Positions 34,710-46,048 of a DNA stretch of 64,000 bases are shown here, piece by piece (the stretch's first letter is position 1; every line of letters starts with the position of its first letter). Source of the stretch: Microstegium vimineum (taxonomy: Eukaryota > Streptophyta > Magnoliopsida > Poales > Poaceae); assembly GCA_022036555.1 (NCBI GenBank), contig CM039123.1:11719217-11783216 (forward strand), written 5' to 3'. Made by a program: the position numbers and the translations under genes. Under the pieces are notes generated by a model. That model was given only the letters and a program-made list of their open reading frames with translations. It did not search any database and was not told where the DNA came from.

Positions 34710-37700
34710 TTACAGTAAGGAGTGGATAATTGATATCGCGCGCAGGCGAATTTGCTCTATTTTGTCCATCTCCTTGGCATCGGCGTCGGCAGAACCCTCG
34801 ACCGACTTGATCTTCTTTTTCCACAGTATAGATTGTCGCGCATTCTAGTCCCTTTCTTGCTGCAGAACCTTGATGGAGTCGGACAGTTGAGTTTTCTGCT
34901 GGTTGGCTACAGTCAGACCCCCTCAACCTTCTGTAGCTCCGCCAGTAGCTCCTCTTTCCTTGCCGACAGTCAGGAGATTTCTTGATCAAGGTTGCCGATG
35001 GAAACTTTTACTTGACCAATGCTTCTGTGCTTCTCATCGGCAAGGTGTTTGAATTTGAGCTTCTCTTCCTCGCTCTTGGCTTGGGCAGCTCTATCGGCAA
35101 TACGACGAATGAGCCTCTGGTACTGGATATGTTTGATGTCAATAGAGGCTGCCTGGAGAAGGGTTTCCGCTGCATCGGCAGAAAGATGACCTTGGATATC
35201 CTTGAATATAATCCTTGTTGCCGATGAGTCCCGGATGAGTTGAGTTGTGTCTTGCAGCAGTAAGGAGAGCAATTCTTCAAGTCTGGACTTGATTTCTACC
35301 GATAGAGTGGGGACGGAGCTTTCTTCTTCATCGTCATCGGGGACGTTGACGGCAAAAGAAAATAGGATGTCCGCTTGAAGGCGGCCTTGGCGCTCATCTT
35401 CGTTCTGAAGGTTTATGCTGTAGGAGAAGAGGCTGTCCGGAGAATCTTGGGCTTGAAAATAGAGGTTAAAATATGCCGATTGTGAAACTATACTATAAGC
35501 TTTAGGGTAATCGACTTACCGTCTTGAAGCGGATCTCCTGCCTAGGACTTGGCATACTGGGTGGTCCAGCTTCATCCTGAACATCGGCAGCGGATGCCGA
35601 TGACTGGGCCCTTGTTGGAGAGGTAGCCGACACCGCTGGTGCTGGTATAGTTGTAGCCGACGTCGCCTCCGATGTAGTGGCAGTTTCTTGTGGCGGTTCT
35701 ATTCTGACATCGGGGACTTGGGTCGACGGTGCCGATGCCAACGTCGCTGCTGCTGCGGAAGGTTGAGTTGTTTCTTCGCCGGGTAGTCTAGCCAATTGTG
35801 CCGATGAAGATGCCTCCGCTATCGTGGCGGGTGGGGTTATCTCTTGAACCGGGACGTCCTCCATCGGTTGATCAGGAACATTTACCGATGGAGGCTCTGC
35901 TAATGATCCACCGGTGGTTGGCGCAACTGAAGTCGATGGAGGTTCGGCCGATAACCCACCGGCAGTTGGTGCGATTGGGATCGAAGGCAGTCCTGCTGGA
36001 CGCACATCGGCAGCTGATGGCACAGTTGGAGCCGATGGTGGAGGAGAAGCCAGCCTCAAGCGCCTCTTCTTCGTCGGCGCAGCAGCAGGGGAGCCAACCC
36101 GCTTGGATGAAGACCGGGGGGCATCGGCAGCCGGGCCGGAAGGCGTTTGTCTGCTGGAAGCAGATACCGATGACCATAGCGCCTAAAAATACAAAGCAAG
36201 TTATGCAAGATAAATGTTGCCGATAAAATAGTACGCAATCGGTACGGGTAAAAGCGAGTTTACTGCATAAACCCGTGTCAGGGCAACGGCAGCAGCCGAT
36301 GTAGCCTGGGTTTTTGTGGGTGTCGGCGCAGGTACCTGTTGAGGCGTGAAGGCGGCCAGCGTCGGGGCTCTTGTGCCGATGATCGATATGGGGCCCATTA
36401 TCCAAAGAGTAAAGGGCCTACCACTGTTACTAATTGTAGGAACCGGATCATCGGCCTGTCAGGCGCAAGGGTGCAAAGGAGTTAGGCGTTAATACCGATG
36501 ATAAATAAAGTAATGAAAGTACATCGGACAGCAAACTTACCGCGTCGTCGGGGATGATGTAATCGGCGTCGATCAAGTGCCGATAATAGTGCGAAGACTT
36601 GGCGAGTAGCTGGCACTTCCACTCTTGCCACCAAGACTTGAATTCGTTGGTGATGAAGGAGGTTGGCGACCAGGAAGATAAGTCGAGGTCTGACAGATCG
36701 GCATCGGCAGGAAGGCTGATGACTTTATTCCAGTCCAGATTACTGGAGATTGTCTCCCTAGGTTTTACTACTCTGGAGAAGCAGAGCTTGATCGGCAGTT
36801 GGCCAAATGCCAGTTGTCTTGCTGCTGCCGATGGTGGAGTGTTCTTCCCAGATCCAAAGATATTCACTGGGATGGCTCGGGGAGTGATGCTGGCTCTCAT
36901 GATTGCTTGGTTCTCAGGCGAACTCATGTTAGACAGGTTGAACAGCAACGGAAACTGGTTGTGTTCGTCAAGATATGGCCACCAGGCCCGTTCCGAGGAA
37001 GGAAATCCGTTGTAGAACTTCTGGAAATAGTAGCCGAAGTGCTCCACATCGGCATCGGTACCTGGCAGCATTATGACGGCTTCTCCAAAGTTAAGCGGAG
37101 GCCGAGTTGCCGATTCGTCATCATCGTATCGGTAGTCTTCTGATATGTCCCTCGGGAATTGTTGGGCAAATAGATCAAACCCGAGAGCCTTGTGCATATG
37201 TGCGTTCAGCCATAGGTTGACAAACCACCAGGGGCCTCCGAGATTGCCGATGGGCTCTCCTAGCAGCAGCTTATTGGATACTTGATGCAGCAATCGATAA
37301 ACTGATCCGAGGAGATACCTGCCTAAAGGGAGCCTTGTGCCATTGGCAAGCAGTTCAGCCGCAGGGAGGTGCATGGTGGTCGGGCCGATGGTTTTGCCGC
37401 AGAAGACAAACTTTTCCAACCACATGTTTAAGAAGATGGCATGCTCCCGTTGGGTTACCGATCCGGTTTTCTGGTGTTCCTGAATATAACCTGTCCAGCC
37501 GCCGATACTACGGGTGTTCACCTTGTACTCAGATTTTCTGTTGAAGAGGCTAAGCGTATCGGCAGAGGTGATATCCAAACCGGTCAGCATGTAAACATCG
37601 GCAAGGGTGGGAGTAGCTGGTCCATGCCTGAAGAGGAAAGCGTTCATGCTGTCGGACCAGAAGTATGAAGCTGCCATCATCAAGTTTTCGTTCCTTTCTG

Positions 37701-38120
37701 CATCGGCAATTGAGAGCCTAATGCATTGATCCAAGTCACGCTCCTGCTAGTACACTTGCTGTGACCTGGCCAATCTCAAGAACCAGTTCTTCCATCCTTT
37801 GGTGTGCTTGGGCCATGAGCGGAATGTGTCCTTCCACAGTCCTAGATCAAAGCTCTCAGATCTAAGCGGTATCCGGTTGGTTTCTGCGTTGATGATGGAG
37901 GTGGGGTCTGGATTGCCCATTGGGCCTAGGCAACTAAGATTGGAACCAGCGAGGGGGATGATTACTTTATTGTACAACTCCTAGGGTTCGAAGAAGAAGG
38001 GACGAATCAGAAAGGAGAATGGGGATAAAACCAGGTTTTTGCGAGGAAAAGAATCAGGCAGAGAGGTTGGATTGAATGGAGAATGAGTTTTACCTTCGGG
38101 ATGTCGACTTGGATCGCCAT
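34710..38120 (-). pseudogene. Antisense multi-exon gene in the Tat element, plant-mobile-domain-like
   Basis: Read on the minus strand: exon 1 38120-38094 (ATG, nine codons), exon 2 37980-36541, exon 3 36455-36246, exon 4 36182-35520, exon 5 about 35451-34710. The first three introns (113, 85 and 63 bp) have GT-AG ends and join in phase 0. Exon 4 ends with a perfect donor (ACG then GTAAGT), but no acceptor I can see restores the frame of exon 5, so this copy may have an indel. Stops also lie at 37749-37747, 34972-34970 and near 34850. Exon 2 encodes a globular region like the plant mobile (aminotransferase-like) domain (ATPTLADVYMLTGLD, WWFVNLWLNAH). Exon 4 is Pro/Ser/Ala-rich with a KKRRLR nuclear-signal candidate; exon 5 is a coiled coil. 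Antisense extra ORFs are known in Tat elements; the function is unknown. Confidence 0.78.
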
Positions 38121-38274
38121 TTGGAGTCGGAGAGATGCTTGGTTCGTCCTTGGATTACGAAGGAGTACTGTTGCTCGAGCCTGTGTTCTTCAGAGCAGCC
38201 GGAGGTTGAAGACGAAGGCAGGAGGGTGAAAGTGAAATGAGCTCGGGTAAAAAGGACGGTGTGGATCCCGGTAA

Positions 38275-38286
38275 TTTTTATAAGCC
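38275..38286 (-). promoter_or_regulatory. TATA-like box for the antisense gene
   Basis: CTTATAAAAATT on the minus strand, about 155 bp upstream of the antisense ATG at 38120. It lies outside the LTR, so it could give the gene its own promoter. Confidence 0.5.
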
Positions 38287-38526
38287 TGTTCAGGGGTATT
38301 TTGGGGTTCTGTTTCACACTGTGCAGGAATGTGGAGAGGCCCGTGGTAGATACGCGCGGTGATCGAGGTGGTTTGCAACTGTTTGTGCTACAATCGAGGG
38401 ATTTTATTATTAAATTGCAGTTCCACACGCAGGGATCGAGGAAACCGTGCGCCTATCTCGGGGGTAACGGCTACAGCAACGGCTACAGTGGAGAGAATTT
38501 CGGCACGTAAAGTTATACGCTCCGAA

Positions 38527-38539
38527 ACTGGGGGGCATG
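38527..38539 (+). other. Polypurine tract of the Tat element
   Basis: AACTGGGGGGCA directly abuts the 3' LTR, the expected place of the plus-strand primer. Confidence 0.7.
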
Positions 38540-39622
38540 TGTTGACACCGTTTTTTGACACGTGTCAAGTGGGCTAAGGCTTAACTGGTTAATGGCCGTT
38601 CTCCATCGGCATCGGGAGATGTTGCCGATGAAAAAGTGTTGCGGAAAGACCAAGTGCGTTGCCGATGGAAGCTGATGAGCTTTGCCGACAAGTTAATTGG
38701 TGAAGTCTTGCTGAAACTGATTGCCGATGAAAAGTCATCGCCGATGACTTGTCGATTGCCGATGGAGGCTCGTTGCCGATTTCCGATAAGAGATGGTTGC
38801 CGATTGCCGATGAGGTTTATTGCCGATTGTCGACGAAGAGATGCTGCTGATTGTTGATCGGGAAAGTATTGCCGATGCCGATGGGCGTGACTTAGCACTT
38901 GGCGGCAGCAGAGGATTACGAGTGGCCAAAGAAGGAAGGTGCGGATTGAAGGGATCTACCGATGGAAAGTTTTCATCGAAGAGGAGAGCAAGGAAAAATG
39001 GTGTTTTGTACCAGTATTATTATAGTAGTTTGAGTCCGACTCTTGCATGAGTCGTTTATTTTCCTTTAAAATAGGTGTGTTTGTTTAGGAAATAAATATT
39101 GTTATCCGACTCCTGCGCGAGTCAGTTTCCTTTAAAGTAGGAGTTTGTTTTAGGAAGGATATGTGTCGTGTCTTTGTATAACTCTCCATGCGGGAGTATA
39201 AATATGTGCCCGAGGGCTATGGAATAAATAATCAATCCAATTCAAAACAAACCAATTCTACTTTTATCTTACTTTTATCGCAATTTACCTTTTACTGCAT
39301 TAGCTATAGCTTTCAACGAGTTCTTCAAGCTTTCGACGGGCTGCATCACCCTGATCTCTGTCAAATCCTTTCTAGTTCCGCGTGGGAGTAACTCTAGGCT
39401 TTGGCAATCCGGGCGCATCGCTGTTTGCCTCGTCTAGCTCTGCTCTAGTTACCCTTGATCAATCTGAGCCTCGACGTCCGGGCGCATCGCTGTCGTCTCA
39501 TTCAGCTTCTTCTAGTTATCATCCTTGTCCATTGATTGGTCAAATCGACTGGCACGCCCTCGACATCGAGCTTTGGGTAATAGCCCGAGGTGTTCACAGA
39601 TCTGATGTTTTTTGTGTCAATA
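38540..39622 (+). repeat. Tat element 3' LTR
   Basis: Collinear with 26554-27635. Starts TGTTGACACCG and ends GTCAATA, where the other copy has CAACA. It has the same GCCGAT cluster and TATA box. Confidence 0.93.
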
Positions 39623-39627
39623 ATAAA

Positions 39628-40968
39628 GAATTAATCTAAGCTTTTATTTTCAAAAGTGATTAACATAGATTGAATCTATACTACTGGATAGAGCATAAAA
39701 TGATGGATCTAACGCAACTTGAACAGATCAAAACGGATCTAAAATGAGCAAGTTATTAGCATTTAAAAACGGTGGTAGATCTGTAAATAGATGAACTTTT
39801 ATTGAATTAAAACAAATTCGGAAAATTCATATATATTCGGATCCGACAGGATGGCGGGTTGATTTGACAAAAACCGAGGGGCTCTTTAGCAAAACATACT
39901 GCGAAAGGGTATGGACTGATCTGATCCGTTGAATCTCAGATTGATGGATGAGATTAGAAGGTGGGAACAGGGAAAGAAATTCCCATCGGGGGAGCAGAGC
40001 TCCGGCCGGCTGGTGCCATGGCCGTATGGCCCGAGCTCGCCGGCGACACGCTCATGGAGGCTACGGTGCCCAATTTTTTCGATTCGAAAGAACCGGGAGA
40101 ACGAAGGAGGAACCGTGAACTCACCTAGGGCAACGGCGGGGCTCGGAGATGACCGTGGGCGGCTGGCGACGCGTACAGCGGACGTCGGCTTCCTGCAGAA
40201 CGATGGCGAGCTTGCGTGAGCAAAACCGAGACGAAAAGAGAGGAGCAAGGGGTTCGGCGAGTTCGGCTGAGCGACCCGAAGCTTCAGCGGGGACCTACGG
40301 TATTGACGAGGCGATCTGCGAGCTTCTCGACGGAAGCTGTGCGGCAAAGCTCGTCGGCGGATCGACGCTATGCTGCTACTGCGAGGCGAGTGCTCGTACT
40401 GCAAGATGAGTTTGCAAGCACGAGGGTGGCGCTATTTATAGGTCCAGGGCAATGAGCCCGATGCGGATACGCGTGCGTATACGGGATTTACGCGGAGGTT
40501 GTTGCGGCTCTGCCGAACAGAGTCCTCTCTAGACTCGGCTGAAGGTAGAAGGAGAGGGGCTGACTGGTGGGGTCAACGCGTCAGCGGCACAAGGAAAGGG
40601 ATCGATGGTGCAAGGAGCTGGGCTGGCCTTCGAGGCTAACTGGGCCGAGGCCAATGCCCGCGTGGGAGCAGTAGTGTGGCTGGGCCGACTTTAGAGAGAG
40701 AGAAGAAAGAGAGCTTTTCTTTTTGCAATTGATTTTCCAAATTGGTTTTCTAAAATTGTTTTGAAATATCTTTGCGAGTTTTATAAACCAAGCAATACAA
40801 AAGAAATAATGCAGAGGCATGCAATGCACATACATGTTGAACCCTAATATGAGATGTTTATTTTAGTTTTACTTATTTAATTCTATGCTCACAACAATAA
40901 AATCAAATTAAGACAAATTAAATTTAAATTCAAACCTAATTTGCTAATTTAAATTTTAGGGTGTTACA
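39628..40968 (-). repeat. Chromovirus 3' LTR, proximal piece
   Basis: Collinear with 48463-49799. On the minus strand it starts TGTAACACCCTAAAATT. A minus-strand TATA box (TATAAATA) is at 40433-40440, matching 49266-49273. ORFs on either strand here are repeated in the other LTR and are not genes. Confidence 0.92.
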
Positions 40969-40987
40969 AATCTACCCCCTTAAAAGG
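40969..40987 (-). other. Chromovirus polypurine tract
   Basis: On the minus strand CCTTTTAAGGGGGTAGATT directly precedes the 3' LTR. The same block in slightly altered form abuts the LTR at 61846. Confidence 0.75.
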
Positions 40988-41011
40988 ATCTCGACCCGAG
41001 ATTCCCAGATT

Positions 41012-44010
41012 TTACTTACTTAAAGAGTTGAGGGTAAGTTTTTCCCAAGTGGCCTCTTTCTCGGTATATCGATTCCATTGCACCTTGCACATCATGATAA
41101 CCTTACTCCTTGTAATTCTTTCAGCTGTCTCCAAAATCTTAATCGGATATTCCTCATAGGTCAAATCTTCCTTAACTGTGAGTTCCTCCCACGATATTTG
41201 TTCTTTGGGTACTCGCAAACACTTCTTAAGTTGAGATACGTGAAACACATCGTGTACTCCTGAAAAACTTTCTGGTAACTCCAATTGATAAGCAACTTCT
41301 CCATGTCTCTCAAGAATCTTGAACGGACCAATATATCGAGCTGCTAACTTTCCTTTCATATTGAACCGTTTCACACTTCTCATCGGTGACACTTTCAAGT
41401 AAACATAATCACCTACCTCAAAAGACAAGTATCTTCTTCGGTTATCAGCGTAACTCTTCTGTCTGGACTGTGCTATCCTCAGATTATCTCTAATTACTCG
41501 AACTTGTTCTTCTGCATCTCTCAAAACATCTAGTCCAAACACTTGAGTTTCTCCCGTCTGATTCCAGAACAAAGGAGTTCTACACTTTCGCCCGTACAAC
41601 GCTTCAAAAGGTGCCATCTTAAGACTCTCTTGATAACTATTATTATATGAAAACTCAGCATAGGGCAAACTCTTGTCCCAATAGTACCATATTGCAAAGC
41701 ACAAGCTCTCAACATATCTTCCAGCACTTGATTAGTTCTTTCTGTTTGTCCATCTGTCTGAGGGTGATAGGCTGAGCTAAAATTCAACACTGTTCCGAGG
41801 GACTCGTGCACCTTCTTCCAAAAGTGCGAGGTAAACTGGGTCCCTCTATCTGACACAATCTTCTTTGGAACTCCATGCTGACATACTATCCTTTCCATAT
41901 ACAATTCAGCTAACTGTGCTCCCGTATAAGTGGTTCGAACTGGCAAGAAGTGAGCTACCTTAGTCAAACGACCAACTATGACCCAGATTGAATCATAACC
42001 TTTCCGAGTAAGCGGTAACCCAACTATAAAATCCATACCAACCTCGTCCCACTTCCATTCAGGTATCTTCATCGGTTGCAACAGTCCTGCAGGTCTGATG
42101 TTCTGCTTTAACTCTCTGACATGTATCACATATTGCTACATACTTTGCCACATCACGTTTCAAAACCAACCCACCAATACTTCTCTCTAAGATCTAAGTA
42201 CATCTTAGTGCTTCTAGGATGTATCGAGTAGGTTGACTCATGAGCTTCTCGCAGAATTGTCTCTCAGATAGACTTGATGTCGGGGACACAGATTCTCTTT
42301 CCATACCACAATGTACCATTATCATCTAACCGGAAGCCTGGTGATCTTCCTTCCTTCATGTTCTCAACTATTAACTGAAGATTATTATCCTGCAACTGTC
42401 CTTCACGAATCTCCTTCTCTAGTGTAGGCTCCACTACCATCTCCGTAGCATTAGCAACAATGCTCAAGTTCGGCACACAACTCTTCAGGCATAGGTATTG
42501 TCCGAATCTCATTAGCATAACTTTTCCTGCTAAGAGCATCGGCCACAACATTGGCTTTACCGGGATGATAGTGAACATCTAAGTCATAATCCTTAATCAG
42601 CTCCAAGCAACGACGTTGCCTCAAATTCAGATCTGATTGGGTAAACATGTATTTCAAGCTCTTATGGTTGGTGTAGATGTCACACTTATGACCGATAAGA
42701 TAGTGTCTCCATATCTTCAATGCATGAACCACAGCTGCTAACTCCAAATCATGAGTCGGATAATTCAACTCATGCTTCCTCAGTTGTCGCGAAGCATACG
42801 CAACAACTCTTCCTTCTTTCATAAGCACACAACCCAAACCAAGACGAGAGGCATCACAATAGATAGAGAACTTCTAACTCAAGTCTAGCAAGGTCAACAC
42901 AGGAGTTGTAGTCAATCTCTTTTTCAATTATTCAAAGTTAGCTTGACACTTTTCTGACCAAACAAACTTGGCATCCTTCTCAAGCAACGCGGTCATAGGT
43001 TTGGCTAGCTTAGAGAATCCTTCAATGAACCTTCTATAATATCCAGCTAAGCCAAGAAAACTGCGAATCTCACTTACATTGGTTGGGGGTTTCCAATTCA
43101 GCACATCTTCCACCTTACTAGGGTCAACTGATATACATCCATTAGACACAACATGGCCAAGAAAGGAAACTTCCTTCAACCAAAATTCACACTTACTTCT
43201 TTTAGCATACAACTGGTGCTCTCGAAGCTTCTGTAATACCAACCTCAAGTGTTCAGCATGTTCATCATCGTTCTTGGAGTAGATCAGAATATCATCAATG
43301 AATACCACCACAAACTTATCTAGATATTCCATAAAGACCTTGTTCATCAAGTACATAAAGTATGCAGGTGCATTAGTAAGACCAAACGACATCACCGTAT
43401 ATTCATACAACCCATACCTTGTAGTGAATGCTGTCTTGGGCACATCTGAAGCACGAATCTTCAACTGATGGTAACCAGATCGAAGATCAATCTTAGAGAA
43501 CACACAAGCACCCTTCAGCTGATCAAACAAGTCATCAATTCTGGGTAGAGGATACTTGTTCTTGATAGTTACCTCATTGAGTGACCGGTAATCAAAACAC
43601 ATCCTCTGACTGCCATCTTTCTTGTCAACAAAAATAACCGGTGCACCCCAAGGTGAAGAACTAGGACGAATAAAACCTTTATCCGAGAACTCTTTAATTT
43701 GTTTCTCAAGTTCTTCTAATTCTTTTACTCCCATCCTATATGGTCGTTTAGCTATAGGTGCGGTTCTAGGTAATAACTCAATTATAAATTCAATGTCACG
43801 ATCGGGAGGCATACCTGGCAAATCTTCCGGGGACACATCTGGAAATTCATCCACAACCCTCTCTGTTGGGTTGTCATTCTCCTCAAGCTGGTTGACGGCG
43901 GCTGTAGGTGGAGGCTGCATAACCACATCAACACTGATCCTGCCCCCCATAGGTGTAGACAGCTCAACTATCTTCTTATCACACTTGATCACTGCATCTT
44001 GCTTTCTCAT
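41012..44010 (-). pseudogene. Chromovirus pol: RT, RNase H, integrase, chromodomain-like end
   Basis: RT is open at 44010-42928 and has the YRRFIEGF thumb block and an FIDDILIYSKN catalytic box. RNase H follows at 42837-42451 (YASRQLRKHELNYPTHDLEL, HPGKANVVADALSRK). Integrase is in pieces: a short N-terminal part (42578-42264), the core (42129-41530; D-D-E in MDFIVG, VSDRGTQF and DGQTERTNQ) and a C-terminal part (41704-41012; YADNRRRYLSFEVGDYVYLKV). The last 45 residues resemble a chromodomain (CKVQWNRYTEKEATWE), the mark of chromoviruses, thought to steer integration to certain chromatin. Frameshifts near 42870, 42500, 42200 and 41600, plus a TAG at 44013-44011, make it non-functional. Confidence 0.9.
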
Positions 44011-45412
44011 CTAGTCTAATCCCAATATGACATCAATCCCAGCAGTTCTCAAAACTATAAGTTGAACTTTGTAGTCTACCCCCCATAGAGCAATAGTAAC
44101 CGATGGGAAAAAGCAATCGGTTCGCATAACCCCACCCGGCGAATTTACTATTATAGGATTTTGCATTGCTACTAGTATTCCATGCATTCTAACAAAATTT
44201 TGTGATATGAAAGAATGCGATGCTCCAGAATAAAAAAGAATAGTAGCAGGGATGGAGTTGACATGGAACGTACCCATCATCACTTCTGGCGCTTCCTGAG
44301 TTGCTTCAGCAGAGACATGATTCACACTTCTGTTATTGGGGGGCGGCTGGTACCTTCCTCTTTGATTGTTGCTACCTTGGCTTGGAGGGTTCAACTGATT
44401 CTGCTTCTTGGGGTAGTTGTAAGAGATATGCCCAGGTTCACCACAGATATAACACTTACTGGGGGTATTGGTAGCATTAGCCTTTGCTGGAGTGTTGCTG
44501 GACAAGCCTGGACGAGATCCTGAGTAACCACCCTGTTGCTGGAATGGCGGACGTTGTTGGTTCGAGTTGCGGTTCCCATAGTTAGATGAGCCTTGGTACC
44601 TCTGCTGGTAACCCTGCTGAGGAAAGTTGGGACGCTGGCGAGTGTTGCTCCTAGAAGCTTGTCCCCTAAGCTTCCTCTTCTTGTCCATCTCCCTGCGTTC
44701 ATTGTCCAGGACGATGGCACGGTTCACTAGGGATTGGAAATTCGGGTAAGTATTACCCTTCAGCTGCAACCGGAGATCATAGTAGATCCCCTTCAAGAAG
44801 AGACGCTGCTTGTCAGCATCATCCCTTACTTCATTGGGAGCATAGCGAGCTAGCTGCGAGAACTTGTCATGGTACTCGCTGACTGACATCTGTCCCAACC
44901 GGAGGCTCCTGAATTCCTCCTGCTTCAGCTCTATGATTCCCTCAGGAATGTGGCACGCCTTGAAGTCCCTGGAAAACTTTTCCCAGGTGATAGCGGGAGC
45001 ATTGTCAGGGCGAGCATCTTGATACGTCTCCCAACAGGTCTGAGCTGCACCTTGAAGTTGACCAGAAGCATACAACACCTTCTCCTAGTCATTGCACTGG
45101 GCAATGTTGAGTTGCTTCTCCACCGCACGCAACCAATCATCCGCCTCCAATGGATCACTGGCATGCGAGAAAACGGGGGGTGTCCTTGCAGAAATTCCCT
45201 CCGCTTGTTGACAGGTGAAGCTCCAGTAGGTTGATTGGGTTGGTTCTGCATGAACTGCATCATGGCTTGCATTGTCTGCATCATCTGAGCCTGCATCTGC
45301 TCTGGAGTCATCGCAGGTGGTGGAGGTGGGGGTGCGGGTTGTTGTTGCCATCCTGACCTCCATTACCACCGCCATTGGCGTTGGATCCGAAGTTGATCCT
45401 TGCGCGAGGCAT
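44011..45412 (-). pseudogene. Chromovirus gag and protease
   Basis: The ATG at 45412 begins the frame (MPRARINFGSNANGG). A one-base frame break near 45310 and a TAG near 45083 interrupt it, and the rest is open from 45078 to 44011. A Met/Gln-rich stretch (QAQMMQTMQAMMQFMQ) is followed by the gag capsid domain (WEKFSRDFKACHIPEG, VSEYHDKFSQLARYAP). A basic Gln/Asn-rich region and a CCHC zinc knuckle come next. The knuckle reads CYICGEPGHISYNY, with the last Cys replaced by Tyr. The retropepsin site reads FYSGAS, with the catalytic Asp replaced by Tyr. The frame ends at a TAG where the family normally reads on into RT. Confidence 0.88.
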
Positions 45413-46048
45413 CTGTCATATGGAACATAAAAACAAATTTAAAACCTGACATGAGATGAGTCTGCAACTTTTCTGGATTTTCAGCACAGCAGCAGTCTAG
45501 AAAGACAGTCATATCTGAAGTTTCCGAACTCAAACAGAGGCATAGCTTACCTGCTTGGAAAGATAAAGAAATTATCTACAACTTTCATAATACCCACTTT
45601 TTCTGATTCAGACATTAACTTATTCATAAATCACGTTTAAACAGATCTGTCCAGAACACCGAACTGCGCAGAAACCTCAACTTGCAACAATTGTTTCTCT
45701 TATCTCCGAATAGATATGAAGGTGCTTCTTGCGGCCACGGAAAGATAAGGAAGTCTACTGTTTTCAGTTAAATTTTCACAATTTTAGAAAGTTCAGAATT
45801 AATTAAGGAAAAATAACAAAACAGGGAGGTCTGGAAAGACAGATTTAAGAAAACTACAACTTTATTTATTATTATCTTTCAAATAACCCAACCTAAGCTC
45901 TGAGTGTTGCGGACAAGCCCACAACCTCAACAATCATTACAAAGAAGCAACTCACGCACTAACATAAGCACAAGAAACTAAACATATAGGGCACACTAGC
46001 ACACACGACTCACGAACTAGCGAATAAACTATAAAGGGACTCCTAGTC
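45413..46048 (-). other. Chromovirus leader between extra ORF and gag
   Basis: A+T-rich, no ORF of note on either strand; nothing recognisable. Confidence 0.6.

Larger units (their letters stand above)
26554..39622 (+). mobile_element. Tat-lineage Gypsy retrotransposon with antisense gene
   Basis: 13,069 bp with LTRs 26554-27635 and 38540-39622. The perfect target duplication ATAAA is at 26549-26553 and 39623-39627. The empty site survives in the other chromovirus LTR near 48463 (TATATAAAGAATTAATC). Order: 5' LTR, short leader, gag, protease, RT, RNase H, second RNase H, integrase, about 3.9 kb carrying a gene on the opposite strand, polypurine tract, 3' LTR. The second RNase H and the extra antisense gene mark the Tat lineage. 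LTRs differ at roughly 30 positions by eye (about 97% identity). Sense ORFs carry several stops. GCCGAT/ATCGGC hexamers are scattered through the whole element. Confidence 0.95.

Noticed and set aside
35798..36226. Plus-strand ORF of 142 codons
   Set aside because: Shadow of the antisense exon 4, which has better composition and splice signals.
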